Assembly (NCBI RefSeq): GCF_001658025.2
Contig: NZ_CP014007.2
Coordinates: 4,712,001-4,776,000, forward strand
Reading direction: 5' to 3'
From: Kosakonia oryzae
GTDB taxonomy: Bacteria; Pseudomonadota; Gammaproteobacteria; Enterobacterales; Enterobacteriaceae
DNA length: 64,000 bases
Under the pieces are notes generated by a model that did not search any database, was not told the DNA's origin, and saw only the letters and a program-made list of their open reading frames with translations. Every line of letters begins with the position of its first letter. Position 1 is the first letter of the stretch. This document shows positions 1-8,687 of this stretch, piece after piece. The translations under genes and the position numbers were made by a program.

Positions 1-1465
1 CGCCACGGTTAACGATCCTTTTTGCACCGATGTTAAGCTCTTTCTGTGAAATGATCCCCAGAGAATCAGAACTGTTGGTATCTGCGGTTTTGGTCGTTTC
101 ATTGCTGATCGTACCGCCAGAACCCAGCGTGAGATGGCCGTTAGCTGCGCGAATCAACCCTTTGTTATTGTAGATATTGCCTGCGCTTAAGATGTCAATA
201 TCGCCAGCGGACTGCAAGTTGCCGCCAGAGTTATCGATTGACGCCGCTTCAATACCCACATAGCCACCGCTAATCTGTCCGTCGCGAGTGTTCAGGTTGC
301 CGGTTTTTAACGCCACGATACCCGCTTCAATACCCACGGTTTTACCTTTGCCCGTGTTAGTCAGCGTAGAATTATTGGTATCGACAGCCAGCATACCGGC
401 AGCGGCGATTTTGCCATTGCTGTTAGTCAGCGCGCCGCTGTTAATGTTGATATTACCGCCAGTCGCAATGCGACCTGCGCGGCTGTTTACAATCTCACCC
501 TTGTTTGTATAGATAGAAATAGTATCAATTGATGAGATTTCGCCGGTCGTATTATCAAGTCGGCCATTGGTTTTGATATCAATAAGCCCGGCAGACTGGA
601 TTTTCGCATTACTGTTCAGCAGGATGCCTTTGGTATCAACTTTGATACCGTTTACGCCGCCAGCAATTGTGCCCTGGTTACGCACGCCGACACCGGCTTC
701 GGTACTGACCAGGTTAATCTTGTTGGCATACATCCCGCCCAGCGCAGAAACGTCAACGCTGTAGTAGTTGCGCAGCCCGGATGCCGCAACCGTACCCGCA
801 ACCTCACCGCGCGCATTGACATAGTTATTTCCCGCGACGATGTTCAGTTCATCGGCGGTGACTTTTCCATTGATGACAACATTGCGTGACAGGATCTCTG
901 TCGGGCTGGCATTGCTCAGTTTACCGACGGTAATGGTGCCGCCATTGACGTTATATCCCGTCAATTCGCCGTCCTCCAGTTGTGCTTTACCGGTGGTCAG
1001 CGTTAATTTGCCGGTGTTGATAGAGCCACCGCCATTCACCGTAATACCATTCGGGTTGGCGATAATTAAATCCGCCTTATTGCCCGCAACTTCCATCATG
1101 CCATTGATGACGGAGGCGTTTCTCGAAACCACTTCGTTCAATATCACTTTAGCCGGGCCGCCAACCAGATTACTGTTCCCTTCAATCTGACCAGCCAGCA
1201 CGGTATCCGAGGCCGAAGTACCGTTATTGAAAATGAGGCCGTTTTTATCAACGTTCAAATCATCCCAGAAGTTATGAGACAACCCACTGGAATTTGGCGT
1301 ATTAATATCAACGACCGGTACCCCATTGGTGTTATAAACGGTGCCATTTTTCATTACTAACCCGGCTGAATTTGCTACTGCCGGCAATGCGCAAATCATC
1401 GCAACCGTCAGCGGCCCGAGCTTTGAGCTGACAAACCGTTGAACTTTTTTATCCAATGCACTCAT
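1..1465 (-). CDS. TpsA-family filamentous haemagglutinin-like adhesin, 5' part (partial)
   Basis: The minus strand is open from an ATG at 1465 to the left edge, so about 488 N-terminal residues are seen and the 3' end lies outside. The protein starts MSALDKKVQRFVSSKLGPLT with a short Sec signal peptide ending near AVANSA. A two-partner-secretion (TPS) domain follows, including the family signature IANPNGITVNGGG near residue 137 and then repeated short beta-helix strands (NGG, NNKG, LTNS patterns). TPS proteins are exported by a TpsB outer-membrane pore and act as surface adhesins, haemolysins or contact-dependent toxins. No tpsB is visible here. The C-terminus, which would show whether it is an adhesin or CdiA-like toxin, cannot be seen. 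Confidence 0.88.
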   Translation of the reverse strand, partial: MSALDKKVQRFVSSKLGPLTVAMICALPAVANSAGLVMKNGTVYNTNGVPVVDINTPNSSGLSHNFWDDLNVDKNGLIFNNGTSASDTVLAGQIEGNSNLVGGPAKVILNEVVSRNASVINGMMEVAGNKADLIIANPNGITVNGGGSINTGKLTLTTGKAQLEDGELTGYNVNGGTITVGKLSNASPTEILSRNVVINGKVTADELNIVAGNNYVNARGEVAGTVAASGLRNYYSVDVSALGGMYANKINLVSTEAGVGVRNQGTIAGGVNGIKVDTKGILLNSNAKIQSAGLIDIKTNGRLDNTTGEISSIDTISIYTNKGEIVNSRAGRIATGGNININSGALTNSNGKIAAAGMLAVDTNNSTLTNTGKGKTVGIEAGIVALKTGNLNTRDGQISGGYVGIEAASIDNSGGNLQSAGDIDILSAGNIYNNKGLIRAANGHLTLGSGGTISNETTKTADTNSSDSLGIISQKELNIGAKRIVNRG

Positions 1466-2304
1466 GTTATTGAATTCCTTTTACCTGGTTTGAAAATTGA
1501 ATATATATATTTTTTTGCTGTATTCTTTGAAATAAATATTGCAATGTATCTTCCCGACATAACATTTAACTTGATAAATGTGTTATATCCAAGAAGGTTC
1601 AATGAATAGAAAAGCAGATTACCGTAAGCCACATTAATATTAAGGCTTATTAAAAATATGCGTCTCATATTTTTGAGTGATGCAACAATGAAATGCAGCA
1701 GATCTTATTTAAGATCCAAAAAAACTTAACAGGAAAAGAAATACAAAACAATATATCAAAAACCAAATCAGACTTTTCATTTTAATTAAACATGAAAAAA
1801 TAAATGACAGAATTATATTTATAAAGCTGACACTAAGTGATTTGAAATAAAATTCAAAAATGATTCACAAGATTTAATGAAGAAAATAAAAAACGCTGAC
1901 TGCCACGCTATAGCCTTCGGCATACCACCTGCCTCCTCATTATTACATTTCATATCATTAAGCAACCCAACCAGGATTTTTCAATATACCGTTCATGAAT
2001 CACTTATTTTACAATTAGTTCCATGAGAACAGTTCACATTTCTCACTCCTCTCACGGTCATCTTTTTTTATTACTTTCGTGTATTAATTAATAAAAAAAT
2101 AAGATAAAACAGATAATATAATTGTGATTTCTGAATAATCCCATAATTAAAGACAACATATTGCCTATGTTCCTTGCTTTAAATAATATGTAATAAAATT
2201 CCTAAGCGGTGATATTAATGATGCAATGACAGAAACTGCCATTGGCAAATATTATTTGCCACATCATTATTTCTAAATGAGTTTTAAAACATAAGGATAT
2301 ATAT
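1466..2304. other. A+T-rich intergenic region between tpsA and fimbrial operon
   Basis: About 840 bases lie between the divergent tpsA and fimbrial genes. The region is strongly A+T-rich, as in H-NS-silenced adhesin promoters. A 68-codon minus-strand frame (1462-1668) overlaps the tpsA start and has no recognisable features, so it is not called. I looked for fimS-like inverted repeats that would flank a phase-variable promoter and saw none. Promoters for both flanking genes are expected here but no single one can be picked with confidence. Confidence 0.6.
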
Positions 2305-2862
2305 ATGCAAACCGGAATTAAGAAAGCGTTACCGTTACTGGGCGTTATGACATTACCGTTACCACTTTTTGCCGCGCCGACAGTGACCTTTCAGGGCGAA
2401 GTCTCGGGCCAGACCTGCGACATACAGATCAATGGCCGCACAGATTCCGTCGTCTTATTACCTACCGTGTCTCTGACTGACTTCGGCGCCACATTAGCCA
2501 ACGGCCAATTTTACGGCCAAACCCCGTTCACGGTTTCAGTCAGTGGTTGCCAGGCGACATCCACCGTAACGAATATCAGCACCAATTTCCTCGGTTATAA
2601 CGTTGATGCGATGGGCGTACTTGGCAACGGCTATTCAGGTGCAGATGCTGCGACAGGTTTCGGCATTCAGTTGATGGATGCGGGTTCCGGCGGTACAGCA
2701 ATTCGGCTTTCCGGTGTTACCTCCGTGCCAGGGCTGAGCCTCCCGGCCAACCAGACGGAAGCCAGTTATGACTATGGTGCACGCTACTATGTCAGCAATA
2801 GCGCCGCTGCCACCCCCGGTAAAATTACCGCCATTGCTGAATATTCGCTGAGCTATCTCTAA
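2305..2862 (+). CDS. Fimbrial major subunit (type 1 pilin family)
   Basis: This 185-residue protein has a signal peptide ending at LFAAP and a pilin fold. It has the usual Cys pair (TCDIQ near residue 38 and SGCQA near residue 83), a VVLLPTVSLTDFG segment typical of the first conserved pilin strand, and a C-terminus ending in an alternating, tyrosine-containing strand (AIAEYSLSYL) used for donor-strand exchange. An AAGGAT ribosome site precedes the ATG. It is first in a chaperone-usher operon and is the likely shaft subunit. A minor subunit role cannot be excluded, because only one other subunit gene is present. Confidence 0.9.
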   Translation: MQTGIKKALPLLGVMTLPLPLFAAPTVTFQGEVSGQTCDIQINGRTDSVVLLPTVSLTDFGATLANGQFYGQTPFTVSVSGCQATSTVTNISTNFLGYNVDAMGVLGNGYSGADAATGFGIQLMDAGSGGTAIRLSGVTSVPGLSLPANQTEASYDYGARYYVSNSAAATPGKITAIAEYSLSYL

Positions 2863-2939
2863 ACCAAAACTGGCTGCGTGACGACGTCAGCCAGAAACCC
2901 ACTCAATATTACGCAATAAATAATCAGCGCAGGGATAAT

Positions 2940-3659
2940 GTGAAAATGGATAGGTTAATAGTTTTTACTGTATTTTTATTTTCCATCACCATTTCTGTGA
3001 ACGCAGCGGCAAACGTAATCATGACCGGTACACGGATCATTTACCCCGATGATATCAAAGAAAAAACAATCCAATTAAGAAACACCAGTTCGCAGCCGTT
3101 TATCGTCAGTATCCAGGTTGATGATGGTTCTGATATTGAAAAAGCAAAACATCCTGAAGCGCCTTTTATTACCACCCCGCAAATATTCAGAATGGAACCA
3201 GAGAGTGGGCAATCCGTGAGATTGATCTTCACAGGGGATAAATTGCCTCAGGATCGTGAATCGATTTTTTACTTCAGTTTTAGTCAACTCCCGTACCTGG
3301 ACAATAAAGACAAGGAGCGAAATCAATTAGTGCTGGCACTGACTAATCGCCTCAAAATTTTCTATCGTCCGCACACTATTCCCGGAAATTCGTATGAAAC
3401 GGTAGAAAAGCTGTCATTCCAGGTAAAACCACATGGCATTGAGGTAACGAATCCTACCGGTTATTACTCCGTTATTCGCCGCGCCGAGCTTATTGCTAAC
3501 GGCACAAAATATCCCCTTGCCGATGCGGTCATGGTTCCCCCTAAAAGCAAAGTCGAATGGCCTTTGCACGCCAATAACATAAACACCCAGAATGCATCCA
3601 TCGCGCTGGTGACGGTGAATGATTACGGCGTAAATGTGGATTCCAGACACCCCTTATAA
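2940..3659 (+). CDS. Periplasmic fimbrial chaperone (PapD/FimC family)
   Basis: This 239-residue protein has a signal peptide (cleavage near VNAAA) and two immunoglobulin-like domains. The first contains GTRIIYPDDIKEKTIQLRN and FIVSIQVDDG. The second starts after LKIFYRPHTIPG, which is the conserved chaperone linker. Chaperones of this class donate a beta strand to folding pilins and hand them to the usher. The start could be the GTG at 2940 or the ATG at 2946; AGGGA lies 4 or 10 bases upstream respectively. A second chaperone gene is present at the operon end (7585-8292). Confidence 0.93.
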   Translation: MKMDRLIVFTVFLFSITISVNAAANVIMTGTRIIYPDDIKEKTIQLRNTSSQPFIVSIQVDDGSDIEKAKHPEAPFITTPQIFRMEPESGQSVRLIFTGDKLPQDRESIFYFSFSQLPYLDNKDKERNQLVLALTNRLKIFYRPHTIPGNSYETVEKLSFQVKPHGIEVTNPTGYYSVIRRAELIANGTKYPLADAVMVPPKSKVEWPLHANNINTQNASIALVTVNDYGVNVDSRHPL

Positions 3660-3707
3660 CGTTTGCTTGTGCTAATGAAGGACTCTTTTCGGTATGGGCA
3701 ATCTTCG

Positions 3708-6230
3708 ATGAATAAATTCGCTGTTTTACTTTCGGCTAGCGCCTTTTTTTTTATTTTATTGCCGGCCTGGGGCAAAGAAATAGCTGCAACCCTCGACTCC
3801 AGCGAAGACCGTTACACCTTTGATCCACAACTCTTTCGTGGCAGCCGTTTTAGCCAGGATTCATTAACGCGGCTTGCTGCGCCGCGATCGATTGTTCCGG
3901 GCAATTACAAGATGGATGTGTACACCAATAATAAATTGACGGGTACATACGATGTCTATTTTAAAGGTTTTGCTGACGGCACAAGCCAACCTTGTCTGAG
4001 CCCGGAGGTTCTTGAGTCCGCACATATTAAAAACGCCCAAAGCCCCGCTTCCAGCTCGACTGAAGATAATTGCGTATTAATTCAGGAGGCTGCGCCTGGC
4101 GGCACCAGCCGGACAAACTTACCGCAACTGCGGCTGGATCTCTCCGTGCCGCAAAACCAGATACGTATTCCACCACGCGGATACGTTGACCCGAATGAAC
4201 TCGATGATGGCGCATCGATGGCATTTATCAATTACCTCACGAATTACTACAACGTCTCCTACTCAGAGCCATCTACCCCGAATCAGCGCTCACTGTGGAT
4301 GTCATTAAGCGGCGGTATGAATCTCGGCTCCTGGCAATACCGGCAATTATCCAATTTCACATGGGATAACCAGAACGGTAACCGCTGGAACAATATCCGC
4401 AGTTACGTCCAGCACCCGCTGCCTGGCCTGAATAGCCAGCTTATGTTCGGCCAGCTCATCACGAAGGGGCGTTTTTTCTCCGGACTGAACTACCGTGGTG
4501 CCAGCATCGCCACCGACGAACGAATGTTGCCGGATTCGATGCGCGGTTATGCGCCTGTGATTCGCGGCGTGGCGACGACCAATGCCCGCGTCTCGGTCAT
4601 GCAGAATGGCACTGAAATTTATCAGACCACCGTCGCGCCGGGGCCGTTTGAAATTACCGATCTCTATCCCACCAGCTTTAGTGGTGATCTTGATGTCTCG
4701 GTAACCGAAGCCAACGGCTCCGTGAGCCGCTTCAGCGTGCCCTTCTCTGCCGTTCCGGAATCGATGCGGCCGGGGATTTCCCGCTTCAATCTGGAAATGG
4801 GCAAAACTCAGGACAACGGCGATGATTCGTTTTTCAGCGATGTGACCTGGCAGCACGGCCTCACCAATGCCGTCACCTTCAACACTGCGACGCGCATTGC
4901 CGACGGTTACCAGGCGCTGATGCTAGGCGGTGTATATGCCAGCGCTTTCGGCGCCATCGGCGCGGATCTAACCTGGTCACACGCGCGGCTACCTGATACC
5001 GGCTATACCGACGGCTGGATGTCGCAACTTCGCTGGAGTAAAACCTTCCAGCCGACCAACACCACGATTTCTATGGCGGGATATCGCTATTCCACCCGCG
5101 GCTATCATGACCTGATGGACGTGCTGGGAGCGCGAGAAGCGCAGCGCAATAATCAGTTGTGGGAGTCAGATAGCTGGCGCCAACAATCGCGCTTTGAACT
5201 GACCATGAACCAGAGCCTGGCGGATTTCGGCAACGTTTTTATCTCCAGCTCCACGCAGAATTATCGCGGCGGAAAAAGCCGTGACACACAGCTTCAACTG
5301 GGTTACAGCAACAGTTTCCGCTACGGGATCTCAATAAACCTTTCCGTTGGCCGACAGCACACTGGCGGTTATCAGAATGCCGGGGATATGCAGACGTTCA
5401 CCTCGCTCTCCCTCTCTTTTCCGCTCGGCGGGAGCGGTCCGCGCATACCCAGCCTGAGTAATTCATGGATGCACTCGACGGACGGCAGCGATCAATACCA
5501 GAGCTCGCTTTCCGGCATGCTCGATACCGGGCAGACCGCAAGCTACAACCTGGATGTCATGCGCGACCAGCAATATCACCAGACGACGCTCAGCGGCGGT
5601 GTACAAAAACGGTTCTCTCAAGCCACCGTCGGCGTGAGCGCCTCGCGCGGGAATGACTACTGGCAGGCTGCCGGTAATGTCCAGGGCGCGGTGGTCGCGC
5701 ATTCCGGCGGCATCACATTTGGCCCGTATCTCGGCGACACCTTTGCGCTGGTCGAAGCCAAAGGCGCTGCCGGGGCAAAAGTGTTCAATTCGGAACACCT
5801 TGAGATCAATGACAGTGGTTATGCGCTGCTCCCGGCCATTACCCCTTACCGTTACAACCGCATCACCCTCGATCCGCAAGATATGGAGGGCGATGTAGAA
5901 CTGCTCGACAATGAAAAACAGATAGCGCCGATTGCCGGGGCGTCGGCCAAAGTCATCTTCCGTACCCGCAACGGGAAAGCCTTATTGATCAAAGCGACGC
6001 GGCCGGATGGCTCAGAGCCGCCAGCAGGCGCGGATGTCCTTGATGAGAACAACACGCTGATCGGCATCGCCGGGCAAAACGGGCAAATTTACTTGCGCAC
6101 CGATCGACCCAAAGGGCGGTTAACGCTGCGTTGGGGAAATGAGCCGCAGGATCGCTGTTATCTCCCGTACGACTTCTCCGGAAAAGAGACGGCGAGCCCT
6201 TTAATCCGCCTGAATGCAATCTGCCAGTAA
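3708..6230 (+). CDS. Fimbrial outer-membrane usher (FimD/PapC family)
   Basis: This is an 840-residue usher counted from the ATG at 3708. That start is preferred over the TTG at 3663 because it begins directly with the signal peptide MNKFAVLLSASAFFFILLPA. Ushers form a 24-stranded outer-membrane pore that recruits chaperone-subunit complexes and secretes the pilus. Visible regions are the N-terminal targeting domain (RYTFDPQLFRGSRF), the beta-barrel with repeated aromatic strands, a plug region (ARVSVMQNGTEIYQTTVAPG) and the C-terminal domains ending with a Cys pair (DRCYLPYDF, LNAICQ). Length is typical of the family. Confidence 0.95.
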   Translation: MNKFAVLLSASAFFFILLPAWGKEIAATLDSSEDRYTFDPQLFRGSRFSQDSLTRLAAPRSIVPGNYKMDVYTNNKLTGTYDVYFKGFADGTSQPCLSPEVLESAHIKNAQSPASSSTEDNCVLIQEAAPGGTSRTNLPQLRLDLSVPQNQIRIPPRGYVDPNELDDGASMAFINYLTNYYNVSYSEPSTPNQRSLWMSLSGGMNLGSWQYRQLSNFTWDNQNGNRWNNIRSYVQHPLPGLNSQLMFGQLITKGRFFSGLNYRGASIATDERMLPDSMRGYAPVIRGVATTNARVSVMQNGTEIYQTTVAPGPFEITDLYPTSFSGDLDVSVTEANGSVSRFSVPFSAVPESMRPGISRFNLEMGKTQDNGDDSFFSDVTWQHGLTNAVTFNTATRIADGYQALMLGGVYASAFGAIGADLTWSHARLPDTGYTDGWMSQLRWSKTFQPTNTTISMAGYRYSTRGYHDLMDVLGAREAQRNNQLWESDSWRQQSRFELTMNQSLADFGNVFISSSTQNYRGGKSRDTQLQLGYSNSFRYGISINLSVGRQHTGGYQNAGDMQTFTSLSLSFPLGGSGPRIPSLSNSWMHSTDGSDQYQSSLSGMLDTGQTASYNLDVMRDQQYHQTTLSGGVQKRFSQATVGVSASRGNDYWQAAGNVQGAVVAHSGGITFGPYLGDTFALVEAKGAAGAKVFNSEHLEINDSGYALLPAITPYRYNRITLDPQDMEGDVELLDNEKQIAPIAGASAKVIFRTRNGKALLIKATRPDGSEPPAGADVLDENNTLIGIAGQNGQIYLRTDRPKGRLTLRWGNEPQDRCYLPYDFSGKETASPLIRLNAICQ

Positions 6231-6244
6231 AGGGAGAAACCGGC

Positions 6245-7588
6245 ATGACAAAGCACGCTATTTTGTTCCTGAAACTCTGCTTGCTTGTATTGTTAGCACT
6301 GCTGCACGCATCGGCGTGGGCGATCTGTACCAAGACTAATGTTAGCCAGACCGAAGATTTCAATTCCGCGAAGATCACGTTCGGCAAAATTAACCTGATC
6401 GATACCTATTTCGCGCCGGTCGGAACATTAATTGCCACCACGGTAACGCCACCGACAAACTACATCACCGGCGGAGCCTCGGGCGCATCGGTATTGTGGG
6501 AATGCGATCGGGCCGACCTGGCCAGTATCTATTTTTTGGTGGCGACCAATGGCGACGATCGCGTGGGCGGCTATTACGACATCGGCGCAAACGATAATTT
6601 GACCAATGTGTATGCTACATGGTTTGCCTATGTAGGCATCAAGCAGTCAATGTCGGGCATAACCTTGACGCGCAACTGGCAAAAAATCCCCGTGACGACG
6701 TATGCCACCGTCGGCTCAAAAATTCAGATCCGCTTACAGGATATCCCACCGTTGCAGTCTGAGCTTTATCGGGTCAGTACATTACCCGGTCTCGCAGCGC
6801 TCTCCAGCTATTGCGGCAACAACAATAACAACGGTTCGGGCATTGTCTTTGCCACCCCGTCGGGCGAGCTGTATACCTGCACGCAGCCTAATGCCTATAT
6901 CCAGCTTTCCGGGCCCGCCACTATCATACCTTTTGGTCATGATGAGGCCGGTCAGGATAGCGCCACTTCGTTCAAATTTTGGCTTGCTGACAATGGCTTT
7001 GGTTACGGCATGCGCGATGCGAACAAACTTTATAACAATCCTACCTGCACGGTACGCAACGCCACGCCGCTGGTGTTGTTACCCACTATCAGCGTGAGAG
7101 ATCTGGACGCTGGTATGGCAAGCAGCGCGAATTTCAATGTACAACTGGAGTGCAACAACACGGTCGTTTCCGGGCTGAATGACACTCAGGTTGCGCTGGG
7201 TTTTCAGGTTTCCGAAGGCGCTTACAGCGCGGCGCAGAGCCTGAATCTGGTCAATGCCAGCGGCGGCGTCAGGGCGTTGGTTTCTGATAACTATAACGCG
7301 CCGGAGATGGCAAAAGGCGTGGGGATAACCATTGCCAACAGCGCCAGTCCGGGGCAGCCAATGACGTTTCTCGGCCAGTCCACGAATGTCCCGCTTTCGC
7401 CCACGCCTGCGGGCAATAACGCGGGCTGGTATCCGGTACTTGCTGGCGCAACGTCGAACGGCAGTTCATACCCCGGCTTCAGCAATTACAGTCTTTCCTT
7501 TATCGCCAGCCTGCAAAAACTGCCTGGAATGACGGTCACCGCAGGCCGCGTTCATGCCACCGCGTACGTGATTGTGAAAATGCAATGA
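6245..7588 (+). CDS. Fimbrial tip adhesin (two-domain FimH-like)
   Basis: The 447-residue product has a signal peptide ending HASAWA and is much longer than a shaft pilin. Residues of roughly 30-270 form a distinct N-terminal receptor-binding domain with its own cysteines (SYCGNNNN, LYTCTQ). The C-terminal part from NPTCTVRNATPLVLLPTISV onward is a pilin domain resembling the major subunit of this operon. This architecture and the last-subunit position suggest a tip adhesin. The receptor specificity cannot be read from the sequence. It follows the usher by 14 bases and overlaps the next gene by four. Confidence 0.82.
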   Translation: MTKHAILFLKLCLLVLLALLHASAWAICTKTNVSQTEDFNSAKITFGKINLIDTYFAPVGTLIATTVTPPTNYITGGASGASVLWECDRADLASIYFLVATNGDDRVGGYYDIGANDNLTNVYATWFAYVGIKQSMSGITLTRNWQKIPVTTYATVGSKIQIRLQDIPPLQSELYRVSTLPGLAALSSYCGNNNNNGSGIVFATPSGELYTCTQPNAYIQLSGPATIIPFGHDEAGQDSATSFKFWLADNGFGYGMRDANKLYNNPTCTVRNATPLVLLPTISVRDLDAGMASSANFNVQLECNNTVVSGLNDTQVALGFQVSEGAYSAAQSLNLVNASGGVRALVSDNYNAPEMAKGVGITIANSASPGQPMTFLGQSTNVPLSPTPAGNNAGWYPVLAGATSNGSSYPGFSNYSLSFIASLQKLPGMTVTAGRVHATAYVIVKMQ

Positions 7589-8292
7589 GCCGGTTCTTCA
7601 TTCTGCTGTTCGTCCTGTTCGTACCGGCGACGTTGGCTGGCGTAATGCCAGCCGTGACACGGGTGATTTATCCACCGAACGCGCGCGAAAAAACGCTGAT
7701 GCTGGTGAACACCAATGCCTGGCCGGTGATTGTGCAAACCTGGGCAGACAACGGCGAAGGCTCGCCGGATAACAGCGCTGCGCCCTTTGTCATTCTGCCG
7801 CCGGTCTTTCGCCTGGCTCCTGGAAGCACACAGGGGTTACGCATCATTTATAACCACGATCCGCTGCCGACGGATCGGGAATCGGTTTTCTGGCTCAATG
7901 TGTATGAAGTGCCGCCGGATAGCGCAGACCTGGAAAAGTCGTATCTGAAGCTGGCAATGAACACCCAGCTAAAGATCTTTTACCGTCCGCAAACGCTCAC
8001 CCTGACGCCCGAAGAAGCGATCGGCAAACTGACCTTTCGCCTGTATGCGGAGGGTGAAAACTCCTGGCTCGAATTCAACAACCCAACGCCGCTGGGCATT
8101 TCGTTTACCACAATCAGCGTGACAGGCCGCAGCGGGCAGACGAAAGCGTACCAGCAGGACGATATGATGATTAAGCCCTTCAGCCAGCGGCGTTATTTGC
8201 TGGAACGCAATGTCGGCAGTGAAGCAATAAACGTGGAAGCGGTCTGGATAAATGATAGTGGGGAAATATTAAAACATCGGTTTATGAAATAA
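7585..8292 (+). CDS. Second periplasmic fimbrial chaperone
   Basis: This 235-residue PapD-family chaperone overlaps the adhesin stop by ATGA, so it is translationally coupled to it. It has a signal peptide, the edge-strand motif TRVIYPPNAREKTLMLVNT, and LKIFYRPQTL before the second domain. Two chaperones around one usher occur in some chaperone-usher operons. Because this one is coupled to the adhesin, it may be dedicated to the tip subunit. That is inference. Confidence 0.92.
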   Translation: MSRFFILLFVLFVPATLAGVMPAVTRVIYPPNAREKTLMLVNTNAWPVIVQTWADNGEGSPDNSAAPFVILPPVFRLAPGSTQGLRIIYNHDPLPTDRESVFWLNVYEVPPDSADLEKSYLKLAMNTQLKIFYRPQTLTLTPEEAIGKLTFRLYAEGENSWLEFNNPTPLGISFTTISVTGRSGQTKAYQQDDMMIKPFSQRRYLLERNVGSEAINVEAVWINDSGEILKHRFMK

Positions 8293-8555
8293 ACCCTGGG
8301 CGTGTTACTGGCAAGGGATATTAAAACGCAGCGGAATCATCCAGCTCTTTAAATATAATTTCATTTTATTTATGGGCTTATTTAGCAAACCGCGAGTTGT
8401 AAAACGAGGTTTCATCGATTCCGATCTGACAGCAAACGTCTTTGCGGTACACCTCCTGAAACGGTATTCACCGGCGAAATTAAAAATCGACATATAAACC
8501 CGGAGAGGCAAATAACGTTGCGATGACTAAAACTTTCAATAAGCCGCAGGACGAA

Positions 8556-8602
8556 CAGGAATAACTCACATCCGCTACAGGGGCGCAGATGAGTTATTCC
8601 TG
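8556..8602. repeat. 13-bp perfect inverted repeat
   Basis: CAGGAATAACTCA at 8556-8568 is repeated as its exact reverse complement at 8590-8602, around a 21-base G+C-rich spacer. No U-run follows on either strand, so it is not a simple intrinsic terminator. It could be an RNA 3'-end stabilising stem or a protein-binding site. Confidence 0.6.
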
Positions 8603-8643
8603 CGTTTCGCTATTCGGTAACGTATATCTTTGCGCTTTAAGTC

Positions 8644-8674
8644 GTGCCCTCACGCATCAGGAGGGCACTTTTTT
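8644..8674 (+). terminator. Intrinsic terminator of the fimbrial operon
   Basis: The stem GTGCCCTC (8644-8651) and GAGGGCAC (8661-8668) is followed by six T residues on the plus strand. It lies downstream of the fimbrial genes and just past the 3' end of the convergent chemoreceptor gene. On the minus strand no U-run follows. Confidence 0.8.
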
Positions 8675-8687
8675 GATGGGAAACGTG

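Larger units (their letters stand above)
8293..8687. other. Intergenic region after fimbrial operon
   Basis: Roughly 400 bases separate the convergent fimbrial operon and chemoreceptor gene. The region holds a 13-bp inverted repeat and an intrinsic terminator, listed separately. No convincing gene is seen: the 68-codon minus frame at 8305-8511 has no family features. Confidence 0.6.

Noticed and set aside
1462-1668. 68-codon minus-strand frame across the tpsA start
   Set aside because: It overlaps the tpsA start codon, is A+T-rich with no domain or ribosome site, and looks like chance.
1466-2304. Phase-variable invertible promoter for the fimbriae
   Set aside because: No pair of inverted repeats flanking a promoter-sized segment and no recombinase gene nearby.
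5463-5879. Long antisense frames inside the usher gene and similar ones elsewhere (for example 14816-15739, 36644-37579)
   Set aside because: They are antisense to clear genes with strong family motifs and arise from codon bias in GC-rich coding DNA.
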